From positions 930,001 to 994,000 of the forward strand of contig OY730440.1 in the NCBI GenBank assembly GCA_963422655.1: DNA of 64,000 nt, given 5' to 3'. Position 1 is the stretch's first letter, and every line of letters begins with the position of its first letter. The position numbers and the translations under genes were made by a program. Below the pieces are notes generated by a model. It was not told the origin of the DNA. It saw nothing but the letters and a program-made list of their open reading frames with translations, and ran no database searches. Positions 1-8,875 of the stretch are shown here, piece after piece. The stretch comes from CATQHS01 sp963422655 (GTDB lineage Bacteria; Actinomycetota; Acidimicrobiia; Acidimicrobiales; Aldehydirespiratoraceae).

Positions 1-51
1 GGACCGGCTGCCGCTTCCTCCGAGGCTTCCCGAGCTGACAAAAGCCAGTAG
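1..51 (+). CDS. Possible 3' end of a gene cut by the window edge
   Basis: Frame 1 is open from the first base to a TAG at 49-51 and encodes an Ala/Ser-rich tail of 16 residues. It would run in the same direction as the next gene. Nothing identifies the product, and an open frame this short can arise by chance. Confidence 0.2.
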   Translation, partial: GPAAASSEASRADKSQ

Positions 52-109
52 TCGGCAAGCCTAGAACTCGCAGGCCAGAAGCTGGCCAGTAACCGACAGG
101 GGAAGTGTT

Positions 110-254
110 GTGCCATCAGGTGCTGTGCCATCAAGTGCTGTGCCATCAAGTGCTGTGCCATCAAGTGTTGTGCCATCAGGTGCTGTGCCATCAGGTGCTG
201 TGCCATCAGGTGTTGTGCCATCAAGTGCTGTGCCATCAAGTGCTGTGCCATCAA
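110..254 (+). repeat. 15-bp tandem repeat inside a coding region
   Basis: Nine full units of GTGCCATCARGTGYT plus a partial tenth start at 110 and recur every 15 bases. The unit is a multiple of three, so copy-number change would alter protein length without breaking the frame. Confidence 0.95.
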
Positions 255-733
255 GAAGTACCAGACCCAGACCCGTCACCGGGCCGGGCCGGGCCGCGAT
301 CGGGTGGTTACAAACCATCCGATACCGCTTCCGGGGTTTGCGTTGGGTCGCAGCGGCCGGGGCGGCGGTGTGCGTCCTGGTCGTGCTGGGCTCGGACGGC
401 TCGGAGAGCTCGGACGGGCCCGCCGACCCGCTGGGGGCCGGACCCGAAACCGGGCTGGCTGCCCGCTTGCCCCCCGGCACCCGGGGCGTGGTCGTGGACG
501 TGACCCGGGGCCGGTTCGACCCCGGTGACGTAGTGGATGTCCACGCCGCCAGCACGGGCGCGCTGGTGGTGACCGAGGTCGAAGTCACCGGCGCCGACCA
601 AGGCGGAGCCGTGATCGCGGTCCACCCCGATCAGGTGGAACCGGTCATCGAAGCAGTGACCACTGGCGGTGTGATACTGGTGTTGGTACCCGCGCTGGTA
701 CCCGAACGGGCGCCTCGACCCCCAGCCTCATGA
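110..733 (+). CDS. CpaB/RcpC-like domain protein with N-terminal pentapeptide repeats
   Basis: The 207-residue product has three parts. Residues 1-48 are a Pro/Ser/Val/Ala pentapeptide repeat, residues about 76-92 are one hydrophobic membrane segment, and the rest resembles the RcpC/CpaB domain of Flp pilus assembly proteins (LPPGTRGVVVDV, then DPGDVVDVHA, ending in a beta-rich GGVILVLVP). The usual N-terminal SAF segment of CpaB is not evident, so it is either a short variant or a remnant. GTG at 110 is chosen because AGGGGAA lies at 98-104; initiation downstream of the repeat cannot be excluded. No other pilus gene is present. The domain assignment is by motif recognition only. Confidence 0.55.
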   Translation: MPSGAVPSSAVPSSAVPSSVVPSGAVPSGAVPSGVVPSSAVPSSAVPSRSTRPRPVTGPGRAAIGWLQTIRYRFRGLRWVAAAGAAVCVLVVLGSDGSESSDGPADPLGAGPETGLAARLPPGTRGVVVDVTRGRFDPGDVVDVHAASTGALVVTEVEVTGADQGGAVIAVHPDQVEPVIEAVTTGGVILVLVPALVPERAPRPPAS

Positions 734-750
734 CCGAGCACGGCACACGG

Positions 751-815
751 TTGCAGCACACGATTGCAGCACACGATTGCAGCACACGATTGCAGCACAC
801 GATTGCAGCACACGA
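751..815. repeat. 13-bp tandem repeat, five copies, between convergent genes
   Basis: TTGCAGCACACGA is repeated perfectly five times and a sixth diverged copy runs into the stop codon of uppP at 822-824. It fills the gap between two convergent genes. No hairpin or known binding site is obvious in the unit. Confidence 0.95.
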
Positions 816-821
816 TTGCAG

Positions 822-1634
822 CTAACGCCAAGGCGTGGCCAGCAACCCCAGAACCGCCAGCCCCACTGTCACCCGGTAAGCCACGAAAGGCCCGAGACCG
901 AACCGGTTCACGATCCGCAAGGTGGCCCCTACCGCCAGCCAGCCGGTGACGGCCGAGGCCAGCGTCCCCGCCGCGAAGGGAACCACGAACGACGCCGGGA
1001 TCGAAATGCCGGCCAGGGCGTAGACGCCAGCCCCGGCGATCACGGGCAGGCTCATCAGGAAGGCCAGGCGAGCCGCGGCCTCACGGGTGTAACCCAGGCC
1101 CCGCCCGATCGAGATCGTCACTCCCGATCGGGACACGCCGGGCTGTAGGGCCAAGGCTTGGCCCAACCCCATGACCAGTGCATGGAAGAACCCGAAATCG
1201 TCCTGGGGTCGACGCTGGACGGCCCGGTCGGCCACCGCCAGCACCAAGCCGAACCCCACCAGCATCACCGCCACCGTGGCGATGGACTCGGACCGGGCGA
1301 TCTCATCGGCCAGCAGCACGCCAACCGCAGCGGCTGGTGCGGCCGAGACCACCAGGGCCCAGGCCACCCGACCGTTGTCGGTGAGGCGGCCCCGGCCCAG
1401 GATCGGGTCGAATCCGGCCCTCATGTAGCGGGCGATGTCGTGACGCAGGTACCCGGCCGCGCCGGCCAGAGTGCCCATGTGCACGGCTACGTCGAAGGCC
1501 GTCTCCAAGTCGCCTGCCAGTTCGTCCCAGCCCAAGAGCCAGCGCGCCATCTCGAGGTGCCCGCTGGAAGAGATGGGCAGGAACTCCGACAATCCCTGCA
1601 CGATGCCGAGAACCACCGCTTGGATCAATGACAT
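822..1634 (-). CDS. uppP: Undecaprenyl-diphosphate phosphatase (BacA type)
   Basis: This integral membrane enzyme recycles the C55 lipid carrier by removing a phosphate from undecaprenyl diphosphate, which cell-wall and surface-glycan assembly need. The 270-residue length is normal. Both signature segments are present: EFLPISSSGH near residue 17 and LALQPGVSRSG around residue 160, which carry the catalytic Glu, Ser and Arg of the family. The remainder is a series of hydrophobic helices. It is the last gene of the tldD-pmbA-uppP run on this strand, 46 bases after pmbA. Identification is firm. Confidence 0.95.
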   Translation of the reverse strand: MSLIQAVVLGIVQGLSEFLPISSSGHLEMARWLLGWDELAGDLETAFDVAVHMGTLAGAAGYLRHDIARYMRAGFDPILGRGRLTDNGRVAWALVVSAAPAAAVGVLLADEIARSESIATVAVMLVGFGLVLAVADRAVQRRPQDDFGFFHALVMGLGQALALQPGVSRSGVTISIGRGLGYTREAAARLAFLMSLPVIAGAGVYALAGISIPASFVVPFAAGTLASAVTGWLAVGATLRIVNRFGLGPFVAYRVTVGLAVLGLLATPWR

Positions 1635-1680
1635 GTCGAACCTGCGGCCGGATCGACCACCAGACCGGTCACCAGATTGA

Positions 1681-3027
1681 TCAGATACCTGACATGGTCA
1701 CGTCGCCTATGGCCAGGCTGACCCCGGCTGCGCTCATCGGCAGCCACTCCAGGTCGGCGCCCACCTCGATCACGTCCAGCAGCAGGCGCTGCAACGTGCT
1801 GGCGATCGTCACCTCCCGGATCGGCTCGGCCAGCTCCCCGGCCCGGATGCGCAAACCCTCGGCTCCCGTGGAGAAATCACCCGAGACCGGGTTGACACCG
1901 CTGTGCATCCCGGTCACCCCCTGCACCAGCAACCCGTCGTCGATGCCAGCCACGATGTCGGCCTGGGATCGCAGCCCGGGCCGGAGCGCCAGGGCCTGAG
2001 CTCCGACGGTGGGGGTGGAGGCGTGGCCGGCCCGCACCGCCGACCCGGTGGAAACGGCGCCGGCCCGCCGGGCGGTGTAGGTGTCGTAGAGGAAGGCCCG
2101 CAGCACCCCGCCGGAGATGAGCGACACTGCCCGGGTGGCCAGACCTTCGTCGTCGATGGCCGAAGCGGTGAAGGCGGCCGGTTCGGTGGCATCGTCGATC
2201 AGGGTCACGGCCGGCGCCGCCACCGGTTCATCCATCCGGTCCGCGAACAACGACCGACCCTTGAGTACAGCCTCGCCAGTGAGGGTGGACCCCACGATGG
2301 CCAGCAACTGGGCCGTGACGACGGGATCCAGGACCACCGTGAGTCGAGCCGTGGGCGCCTTGGTGGCACCCAGCAAGCGGGTGGCCCGCTCGGCTGAGTC
2401 CACCGCGGCCCGGGCCGGATCGAGCTGGCTCGGCTCCCGGCCCACGCAGTACCCGTAACCGGTCTGGGTTTCGTCGCCGTCGGTGGCCAAGCTGAACGAC
2501 GACAGGTAACACCCGGTCTCGGAGGTGGCGGCGGCCACCCCGGCAGTAGAAGCAACCGCGCTGGAATAGACGACGTCGGCGTACTCGGCCGACTCGATGC
2601 CGGTGATGCGGGGATCGGCAGCCCGAGTGGCCCGCTCCAACTCCAAGGCCAGCGCCACCTTGGCATCGGTTGGGAACTCGTCCAGCTCAGGCCGGTACAG
2701 GTCCAAAGGAGCAGGCTCCACCCCGTCGGGCGAGGCCAGCCCGGCGTACTCGTCGGCGGTGGCGAATCGGGCGTTGTCACGGCTCTCCCGCAGCGTCGCT
2801 TCGAGGGCATCGGTGTCGAGAGTGCCGGCATAGGCGAAACCCTGGCGCCGGTCCAGCACGACTCTCACCCCGATCCCTTGTGACTCGGCCACGGTGAGCG
2901 ACTCCACCTCACCCTCGTAGGCCCGCACCTCGGTCTCCCGAGCCCGCACCACGAAGGCCTCGACCTCCTCGTTGGCACCGGCCCAGCCCACCACCCGCCG
3001 GGCCACGTCGAGGAGTGCTTCGCTCAC
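1681..3027 (-). CDS. pmbA: TldE/PmbA-type peptidase subunit
   Basis: This 448-residue protein belongs to the TldD/PmbA family. In characterised systems TldD and TldE form a heterodimeric zinc protease that trims peptides such as microcin precursors, with TldE lacking the metal-binding motif. Here too no HExxxH is present, while the family C-terminal region (GVTGMHSGVNPVSGDFS, then IREVTIAS) is clear. The start is GTG at 3027, 33 bases after the tldD stop, so the two are surely co-transcribed. The natural substrate in this organism is unknown; no ribosomal-peptide precursor was seen nearby. Confidence 0.9.
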   Translation of the reverse strand: MSEALLDVARRVVGWAGANEEVEAFVVRARETEVRAYEGEVESLTVAESQGIGVRVVLDRRQGFAYAGTLDTDALEATLRESRDNARFATADEYAGLASPDGVEPAPLDLYRPELDEFPTDAKVALALELERATRAADPRITGIESAEYADVVYSSAVASTAGVAAATSETGCYLSSFSLATDGDETQTGYGYCVGREPSQLDPARAAVDSAERATRLLGATKAPTARLTVVLDPVVTAQLLAIVGSTLTGEAVLKGRSLFADRMDEPVAAPAVTLIDDATEPAAFTASAIDDEGLATRAVSLISGGVLRAFLYDTYTARRAGAVSTGSAVRAGHASTPTVGAQALALRPGLRSQADIVAGIDDGLLVQGVTGMHSGVNPVSGDFSTGAEGLRIRAGELAEPIREVTIASTLQRLLLDVIEVGADLEWLPMSAAGVSLAIGDVTMSGI

Positions 3028-3034
3028 GGCTGGA

Positions 3035-3063
3035 TCAGGCCTCTCGATCAGGCTGCTCGATCA
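3035..3063. repeat. 13-bp tandem duplication containing the tldD stop codon
   Basis: On the minus strand the tldD ending GCC-TGA is followed by two further copies of TGATCGAGxxGCC. Each unit repeats the last alanine codon and the stop. Confidence 0.8.
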
Positions 3064-4500
3064 GGCCGCGGTGCCGCCGACGGTGAGGGCGGTGACCCGC
3101 AGCGTCGGAGTCCCGTCCCCTACCGGCACACCCTGCCCGTCTTTGCCGCAGGTGCCGGGCGAGCCCATGGCGAAGTCGGTTCCCAGTGCATCGATGCGGG
3201 TCAGTACCTCGGGACCGTTGCCGATCAGGTTGCCTTCCCGGATGGGTTCGGTGATGACGCCGTTCTCGATCAGGTAGGCCTCGGTCATGCCGAACACGAA
3301 ATCACCAGTGGCGGTGTTGACCTGGCCTCCGCCGAGCTGAGCCACGTACACGCCCCGGTCGGTGTCGGCCACGATGCTGTCGGGATCATCAGCGCCAGCG
3401 CCGATGTAAGTGTTGGTCATGCGCACCATGGGGAGATGCTGGTAGCTCTGTCGGCGGCCGTTGCCGGAGCTGGAGCGGCCTTGCTTGCCGGCCCGGATCC
3501 GGTCCCACATGTAATCGGTCAGTACGCCGTCGGCGATCAGCACGTTGCGGCCGGCCGGGCGGCCCTCGTCATCGATGGCGTAATGGCCCCACTCCCCGGC
3601 CATGGTCCCGTCATCGATCAGCGTGACCAGCCCGGTGGCCACCTTCTCACCGATGCGGCCCGCGAACACCGAGGCCGACTTGGCCACCAAGTCGGCCTCC
3701 AGCCCGTGCCCGCAGGCCTCGTGGAACAGCACTCCCCCACCGCCCGGGCCTACCACCACCGGCATGGTCCCGCTCGGCGCCGGCCGGGCCTTCAGCTTGG
3801 TCAGGGCTCGATGGGCGGCTCGACGGGCCATACCGGTGACGTCGTAGGTGTCAAAGAGCTCGAAACCCACCGTGCGACCGGCCGATTCCCGGCCGGTCTG
3901 GAGGCCGGTGTCACCGGTGGCCACACACGAAACCGAGAACAGGGTGCGAACCTGGTCATCGGTGGCCAGCAAGCCATCGCTGTTGGCCACCAGGATCCGG
4001 CGTCGGCTGTCGCCGTAACGGGCTGCCACCTGGGTGATGGCCGAGCCTTCGGAGCGGGCCGCGGCATCGGCTGCGGTCAGCAGTTCCACCTTGGTGGACT
4101 TGGGGACCGACTCGGGCGGCACCCGTACCGCCACTGAGCCGATTCCGGTTCGGACGTCGGGCTGGACCGCCACCGGCCGCGGCCCACCGGAACTCCGGCG
4201 GGCTGCAGCCGCAGCCGCAGCCGCAGCCGCAGCCAGACCCGATCGACTGAGATCGGCGGTGTGAGCGAACCCGGTGGTGTCACCGGCCACGACCCGGATC
4301 CCGGCACCCCGGCTCCGGCCCGACACCAACTCCTCGATCCGGCCGTCGTCGAGCACGGCCGACGACGACCGTTTGTCCTCCACGAAGATCTCGGCCAGCT
4401 CTGCACCGGAGCGCAGGGCAACGGCCAGCGCCTCCTCCACCAGCTCTCGCGCTACCAGCTCTCGCGCTACCAGCTCTCGATCAGGTTCCGGGGCTTGCAC
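3061..4500 (-). CDS. tldD: TldD zinc metallopeptidase subunit
   Basis: This is the catalytic partner of PmbA. It carries the zinc motif HEACGH in a GVLFHEACGHGLEAD context and the C-terminal GTCGKDGQ segment. The open frame continues far upstream, but family length and a strong ribosome site (CAGGAGA at 4508-4514, seven bases before) place the start at GTG 4500, giving 479 residues. Two repeat-built oddities lie near the N-terminus: a duplicated five-residue ARELV segment, encoded at 4441-4480, and a run of about eleven alanines encoded by GCAGCC repeats near 4202-4235. Both are absent from typical TldD and look like slippage products. Confidence 0.92.
   Translation of the reverse strand: MQAPEPDRELVARELVARELVEEALAVALRSGAELAEIFVEDKRSSSAVLDDGRIEELVSGRSRGAGIRVVAGDTTGFAHTADLSRSGLAAAAAAAAAAARRSSGGPRPVAVQPDVRTGIGSVAVRVPPESVPKSTKVELLTAADAAARSEGSAITQVAARYGDSRRRILVANSDGLLATDDQVRTLFSVSCVATGDTGLQTGRESAGRTVGFELFDTYDVTGMARRAAHRALTKLKARPAPSGTMPVVVGPGGGGVLFHEACGHGLEADLVAKSASVFAGRIGEKVATGLVTLIDDGTMAGEWGHYAIDDEGRPAGRNVLIADGVLTDYMWDRIRAGKQGRSSSGNGRRQSYQHLPMVRMTNTYIGAGADDPDSIVADTDRGVYVAQLGGGQVNTATGDFVFGMTEAYLIENGVITEPIREGNLIGNGPEVLTRIDALGTDFAMGSPGTCGKDGQGVPVGDGTPTLRVTALTVGGTAA
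4441..4480. repeat. 15-bp tandem repeat in the tldD N-terminus
   Basis: CAGCTCTCGCGCTAC occurs twice, followed by most of a third copy. It duplicates the peptide ARELV in frame. Confidence 0.9.
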
Positions 4501-4520
4501 CGACGAGTCTCCTGTTGTCT

Positions 4521-4604
4521 GTTGTCCAAATGGTTGTCCGTTGTCCAAATGGTTGTCCGTTGTCCAAATGGTTGTCCGTTGTCCAAATGGTTGTCCGTTG
4601 TCCA
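4521..4604. repeat. 19-bp tandem repeat between divergent genes
   Basis: GTTGTCCAAATGGTTGTCC is repeated four times without mismatch (4521-4596), followed by a partial copy. The unit itself contains GTTGTCC twice. It fills most of the divergent spacer between tldD (start 4500) and the PAP2 gene (start 4657), so copy number would change promoter spacing. Confidence 0.95.
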
Positions 4605-4656
4605 AGGGATCGAACGGGGAAAAGGGGTTCGGGAAGGCTGAAGCTATCGTACCTTG

Positions 4657-5544
4657 ATGGTCGCGCCAGCCTTCCAGGACCAAAAAGTGGGGCAGGATCG
4701 AAAAGTGGGGATCGAGCACGACCCGGTTGCGGTCACCCGTCCCGGCGCCGACCTGCGGACCGGTCCGGCCCCGGCTCGGCTGCGGTGGTGGGTCGAGATC
4801 ATCATCATCGTGAGCTTTTACGGAATCTACACCGCCATCCGCAACCAGTTCGGATCGGCTCTGGGCCAGTCGGTCCACCAGACCGCAATCGACAACGCCC
4901 ACGACGTGATCGCCTTGGAGCGATCCATCCACCTGTTCGGCGAGAATGCCATACAGGACCTGTTCATCGACTACGACCTGTTCATCCAGTTCTGGAACAT
5001 CTTCTACGGGTTCTTCCATTTCGCGGTGACTATCGGGGTCATGGTGTTCCTGTTCGTCCGCCATCCTGTCCGTTACGGGCTGTGGCGGACGGCTCTGGCC
5101 GCCACCACCGGGCTGGCTCTGGTCGGTTTCGCCTTCTACCCTCTGATGCCGCCCCGGCTTCTGAACGACTGCGGGACCTACGGGGCCTGCGACCCTACCT
5201 ACAGCTTCGTGGACACCCTGCTCGACCCGGGCGGGTTCTGGTCGTTCGAGTCGGGGACCATGATGGAGATCTCCAACCAGTATGCGGCCATGCCCAGCCT
5301 GCACATGGCCTGGGCCATCTGGTGCGCCTTGGCGGCCGTGCCGGTATTGCGACGGCGCTGGACCCGATACGCCCTGGTTTCCTACCCCGTGCTGACCCTA
5401 TTCTCTGTCATCGTGACCGCCAATCACTACTGGATCGACGCCGTGGGGGGGCTGCTCGCCGTGGGGGTGGGCGGGCTGGTCGGGGCGTGGTTGCACCGTT
5501 TCCTGCCCGGATGGCTGGCCCCACATCCGAACCGGTTGCGGTAA
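4657..5544 (+). CDS. PAP2-family membrane phosphatase/phosphotransferase
   Basis: This polytopic protein of about 295 residues contains the PAP2 active-site motifs AMPSLHMAW and NHYWIDAVGG, with hydrophobic helices at about 45-65, 110-130, 145-165 and at the C-terminus. Proteins with this architecture act on phospholipid head groups, including the actinobacterial inositol-phosphotransferase-like group; the exact substrate cannot be read from sequence. ATG 4657 is preferred over the adjacent TTG. The stop is four bases before dxs, so the two genes probably share a transcript. Confidence 0.8.
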   Translation: MVAPAFQDQKVGQDRKVGIEHDPVAVTRPGADLRTGPAPARLRWWVEIIIIVSFYGIYTAIRNQFGSALGQSVHQTAIDNAHDVIALERSIHLFGENAIQDLFIDYDLFIQFWNIFYGFFHFAVTIGVMVFLFVRHPVRYGLWRTALAATTGLALVGFAFYPLMPPRLLNDCGTYGACDPTYSFVDTLLDPGGFWSFESGTMMEISNQYAAMPSLHMAWAIWCALAAVPVLRRRWTRYALVSYPVLTLFSVIVTANHYWIDAVGGLLAVGVGGLVGAWLHRFLPGWLAPHPNRLR

Positions 5545-5548
5545 CGCC

Positions 5549-7396
5549 ATGCAGCTCGAGACAACGACCGGCCCCGACGATCTGCGAGGTCGCTCCCTCG
5601 AGGAGCTCGACGACCTGTGCATCCAGATCCGCACCAAGCTCATCGAGTCGGTGAACGCCCACGGCGGGCACCTCGGGTCCAACCTCGGCGCGGTAGAGCT
5701 GACCGTGGCCCTGCACCGGGTGTTCCGATCACCCCATGACGTGATTCTGTGGGACACCGGCCACCAGACTTACGTCCACAAGATGCTGACCGGGCGGCTG
5801 GAAGGGTTCGGGGCATTGCGCCGAACCGGCGGGCTGTCGGGGTATCCGTCCCGGACCGAGTCGCCCCACGACTGGATCGAGAACAGCCACGCCTCTACCG
5901 TGCTCTCCTACGCGCATGGCTTGGCCGTCGCCTTCGACTCCACCGACACCCGGCGCCGGGTGGTGGCTGTTGTCGGCGACGGGGCTCTGACCGGGGGCAT
6001 GGCCTTCGAGGGGCTCAACAACCTGGGCCACAGCGGTCGCAACGTGGTGATCGTGCTCAACGACAACGGCCGCAGCTACGCCCCCACCGTGTCCCGCTTG
6101 GGCGAGAGCCTGGTGAAGATCCGCTCCAACCCCACGTACATGCGCCGCCAGGCCAAGCTCGAAGAGATCGCCGAGCGCATCCCGTGGGTGGGCGAGACCA
6201 TCCAACGCGGGGTCAAGATGTCGAAGGCGGCCATCCGGGAGCTGTGGGAGCCGCCCGCTTTCTTCGAGAACCTCGGGATCCGCTACGTCGGGCCTTTCGA
6301 CGGGCACGACATTGCCAGCCTCGAAGAAGCCTTGACCAACGCAGCCGAGTTCGACGAGCCGGTGGTGGTTCACGTCCTCACCCAGAAGGGTCGTGGTTAC
6401 GGGCCGGCCGAGGACGATCACGTGAAGCACATGCACGACGCCGGATCAGTCCGGACCGGTACCTACACCGGCGTATTCTCCGAGACACTGGTGAAGCTGG
6501 GCGAGCTGCACCCCGAGCTGGTGGCCATCACCGCGGCAATGCCCGACTCCACCGGGCTGTTGCCCTTCAAGGAACGCTTCAACGACCGCTGCATCGACGT
6601 CGGCATCGCCGAGCAGCATGCGGTGACGGCCGCCACCGGCATGGCCATGGGCGGGCTCAGGCCCTTGATCGCCTTGTACAGCACGTTCTTGTCTCGAGCC
6701 TTCGACCAAGTCAACCTCGACTGCGGGCTGCACGGCCAGCCTGTGATCTTCTGCATCGACCGGGCCGGCATCACCGGTGACGACGGGCCGTCTCATCATG
6801 GGGTGCTGGATCTGGTCCTGCTCACCAAGGTGCCGAAGATGACGGTGCTGGCCCCTTCGTCGGTGCAAGAGCTGGAGCAGATGCTGCACGACGCCATGGA
6901 CATGACCGATGGCCCGGTGGCTATCCGCTGGCCCAAGACGGCGGCCCGTCACATCCCCGATCACGAAGTGGGCACGGGACGGCGGGCTCGCCGGGTTAGG
7001 GCCGGGGACGGCCGGGTCTGCCTGATCGGGGTGGGCAAGCTGCTGGAGGCATGCGAGGACGCCGCCGACCGGCTGGCCGCCGACGGCATCGCCGCCACCG
7101 TCTGGGACCCTCGGGCGGTCAGCCCTCTGGATCCCGAGATGATCACTGACGCAGCGGGACACTCATTGGTGGTAACGGCCGAGGACGGGTTGCGGGTCGG
7201 TGGGGCCGGATCGGCTGTCCGTGACGCGCTGGCCGAGCTGCCCAGTTCGGTGCCGGTGCGGGTCCTGGGGGTGCCGATCGCCTACATCCCCCACGGCAAG
7301 CCCGACGCCATCCTGGCCGGGCTGGGGTTGGACGGGGCCGGGATCGCGACCGACGTGAGCCGGTTGCTGGCCCGATCGGACCGTTTGATCGACTGA
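5549..7396 (+). CDS. dxs: 1-deoxy-D-xylulose-5-phosphate synthase
   Basis: This thiamine-diphosphate enzyme condenses pyruvate and glyceraldehyde-3-phosphate in the first step of the MEP isoprenoid pathway. The 615-residue product has the N-terminal HGGHLGSNLGAVELT and WDTGHQTYVHK segments, the thiamine-binding GDGALTGGMAFEGLNN, the DRAGITGDDGPSHHG segment, and the C-terminal transketolase domain. Length and order are normal. It lies directly after the PAP2 gene; isoprenoids feed undecaprenyl phosphate, which uppP nearby recycles. Its stop region is part of a duplicated tail shared with the convergent gene. Confidence 0.97.
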   Translation: MQLETTTGPDDLRGRSLEELDDLCIQIRTKLIESVNAHGGHLGSNLGAVELTVALHRVFRSPHDVILWDTGHQTYVHKMLTGRLEGFGALRRTGGLSGYPSRTESPHDWIENSHASTVLSYAHGLAVAFDSTDTRRRVVAVVGDGALTGGMAFEGLNNLGHSGRNVVIVLNDNGRSYAPTVSRLGESLVKIRSNPTYMRRQAKLEEIAERIPWVGETIQRGVKMSKAAIRELWEPPAFFENLGIRYVGPFDGHDIASLEEALTNAAEFDEPVVVHVLTQKGRGYGPAEDDHVKHMHDAGSVRTGTYTGVFSETLVKLGELHPELVAITAAMPDSTGLLPFKERFNDRCIDVGIAEQHAVTAATGMAMGGLRPLIALYSTFLSRAFDQVNLDCGLHGQPVIFCIDRAGITGDDGPSHHGVLDLVLLTKVPKMTVLAPSSVQELEQMLHDAMDMTDGPVAIRWPKTAARHIPDHEVGTGRRARRVRAGDGRVCLIGVGKLLEACEDAADRLAADGIAATVWDPRAVSPLDPEMITDAAGHSLVVTAEDGLRVGGAGSAVRDALAELPSSVPVRVLGVPIAYIPHGKPDAILAGLGLDGAGIATDVSRLLARSDRLID

Positions 7397-7449
7397 AGGT
7401 CAATCGACTGAATCAACTGAAGTAGGGATTGTCAACTGAAGTAGGGATT
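7391..7449. repeat. Duplicated tails of two convergent genes
   Basis: TCAACTGAAGTAGGGATT occurs at 7413-7430 and 7432-7449. The second copy is the last five codons plus stop of the NifU-type gene on the minus strand; the first is an extra copy beyond its stop. The dxs ending ATCGACTGA is also repeated just downstream, at about 7402-7411. Confidence 0.85.
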
Positions 7450-8082
7450 CTCGCCGGAAGCGTGATCGGTGGCGTCGATGACGTCGGTCACCTCGGGGAT
7501 GGCGTCGAGTATGGCCCGCTTGATGCCGTCGGACAGCGTGGCCTGGCTCATGGAACATCCCTGGCAGCCGCCGCCCATGGTCACGATCACAGAATCGTCC
7601 TCTCGGACTCCGATCAGGCTGGCGAACCCTCCGTGGGAGGCCAGAGCCGGGTTGACCCGGAGATCCAGGAGCTGACGCACCTTGTCGGCGATGTCACCGG
7701 TGAGGTCGAGGGCGTCCATGTCACCCAAGGGATTGGGGCGGTTGGGGTTGCGGATCACCAGTCCACCCTGACCGGCGACATTGGGCAGGTCCAGGGTGGC
7801 GCCCCGGAGCTGATCGACGCTGGCAGCCGGGACGATCACGGCCAGCCCGTCGCCGCGGTGGACCCAGTCGTCGTCGTCGGCCTCGGCTACCGGCTCCAGA
7901 GCCAGGTCGTAGGTGTAGTCGACGCCGGCCATACCGGTCACCTCTACTCGCAGCCCCAGCGACTCGGCGTCGTCTTCTCGGGACCGGATGTCGAAGATGG
8001 CAGTGCGAGCCGCGTCAGTGATGATCAGCACCTCGCTGTTGGCGTCGAGAGCAACAGTACCTATTACAGCCGTGTCAGTCAT
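7432..8082 (-). CDS. NfuA-like iron-sulfur carrier (NifU C-terminal domain)
   Basis: The 216-residue protein has an N-terminal region resembling a degenerate A-type (IscA-like) domain without its cysteines, and a C-terminal NifU domain with the cluster-binding GGGCQGCSMSQ (CxxC). This arrangement is that of NfuA, which carries 4Fe-4S clusters to client enzymes. ATG 8082 is chosen because it starts the recognisable domain; the frame is open further upstream but overlaps the divergent gene's promoter. It is convergent with dxs, whose MEP-pathway partners are 4Fe-4S enzymes. Confidence 0.85.
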   Translation of the reverse strand: MTDTAVIGTVALDANSEVLIITDAARTAIFDIRSREDDAESLGLRVEVTGMAGVDYTYDLALEPVAEADDDDWVHRGDGLAVIVPAASVDQLRGATLDLPNVAGQGGLVIRNPNRPNPLGDMDALDLTGDIADKVRQLLDLRVNPALASHGGFASLIGVREDDSVIVTMGGGCQGCSMSQATLSDGIKRAILDAIPEVTDVIDATDHASGENPYFS

Positions 8083-8166
8083 GGGCTCAGGGTACCGTAC
8101 CGTGCCGGCGTCATGAGCGAGCGTTGGTCTCCTGGACATCTCGGCGCCGGCTACGGTTCCGGGGGC

Positions 8167-8868
8167 ATGACCACGGCTGTGACCTATGAGATCATCGAAG
8201 GTGTCGCCATCGTCAGCCTCGACGACGGCAAGGCCAACGCCTTCGGGCCGCAGAACCTGGCCGCCCTCGATGCAGCCATCGACGCGGCCGAGACCGAGGC
8301 CCGGGCCTTGGTCATCATGGGCCAGCCGGGGAGGTTCTGCGCCGGTTTTGATCTGAGCGTCATCGAAGCCGGCAGGCAAGCAGCTCGAGAACTGGTCGGT
8401 GCCGGAGCCCGCACCGCCATGGCGCTCTACGGCTCGTCCGTACCGGTGGTGGTGGCCTGCACAGGCCATGCCCTCGCCTTCGGCGCCATCTTGTTGCTGG
8501 CATCGGATCTGCGGATCGGCGCCGATGTCGATGCCAAGATCGGGATGAACGAGGTCGCCATCGGGCTGTCCGTGCCCGTCTTCGCCATGGAACTGGCCCG
8601 GGCCCGGCTCAGCCCCCGGTATCTGACCCAGGCGATTGCGCTGGCCACCCTTTACACACCCTCCGGTGCGGTAAAGGCCGGATTCCTCGACGAGATCGTT
8701 CCGGCCGATGAGTTGGAACAAACCGTGCTCCAGCGGGCCCGGGGCTTGGCCGACGGGCTCAGCCCTTCGGCGTTCTCCAAGACCCGGCGCAATGACCGCC
8801 AAGGGGCCATCGACCACATCGAGGCCACCCTCGACGAGGACTTGGCCGACTTCGGACTGGACACCTGA
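8167..8868 (+). CDS. Enoyl-CoA hydratase/isomerase family protein
   Basis: This 233-residue crotonase-fold protein has the oxyanion-hole segments GRFCAGFDLS and GHALAFGAILLLASDLR. The second usually reads GxAxGGG/A. The second catalytic Glu position (MNEVAIG) is retained. It is shorter than typical 255-260-residue hydratases and lacks some of the C-terminal helix. The start is ATG 8167; an ATG at 8113 in the same frame is possible. The acyl-CoA substrate is not predictable. Confidence 0.8.
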   Translation: MTTAVTYEIIEGVAIVSLDDGKANAFGPQNLAALDAAIDAAETEARALVIMGQPGRFCAGFDLSVIEAGRQAARELVGAGARTAMALYGSSVPVVVACTGHALAFGAILLLASDLRIGADVDAKIGMNEVAIGLSVPVFAMELARARLSPRYLTQAIALATLYTPSGAVKAGFLDEIVPADELEQTVLQRARGLADGLSPSAFSKTRRNDRQGAIDHIEATLDEDLADFGLDT

Positions 8869-8875
8869 AACCGGG

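Noticed and set aside
751..815. Iteron-type origin repeats
   Set aside because: No replication gene, AT-rich unwinding region or DnaA boxes are nearby.
4521..4604. Repeat array as a CRISPR
   Set aside because: The units abut without spacers and no cas gene is near.
3061..5304. One 747-residue minus-strand protein
   Set aside because: The part upstream of 4500 reads through the 19-bp repeats and antisense to the PAP2 gene; family length and a good ribosome site place tldD at 4500.
7429..8868. A 479-residue plus-strand protein
   Set aside because: The first half is antisense to the NifU-type gene; the crotonase begins at 8167.
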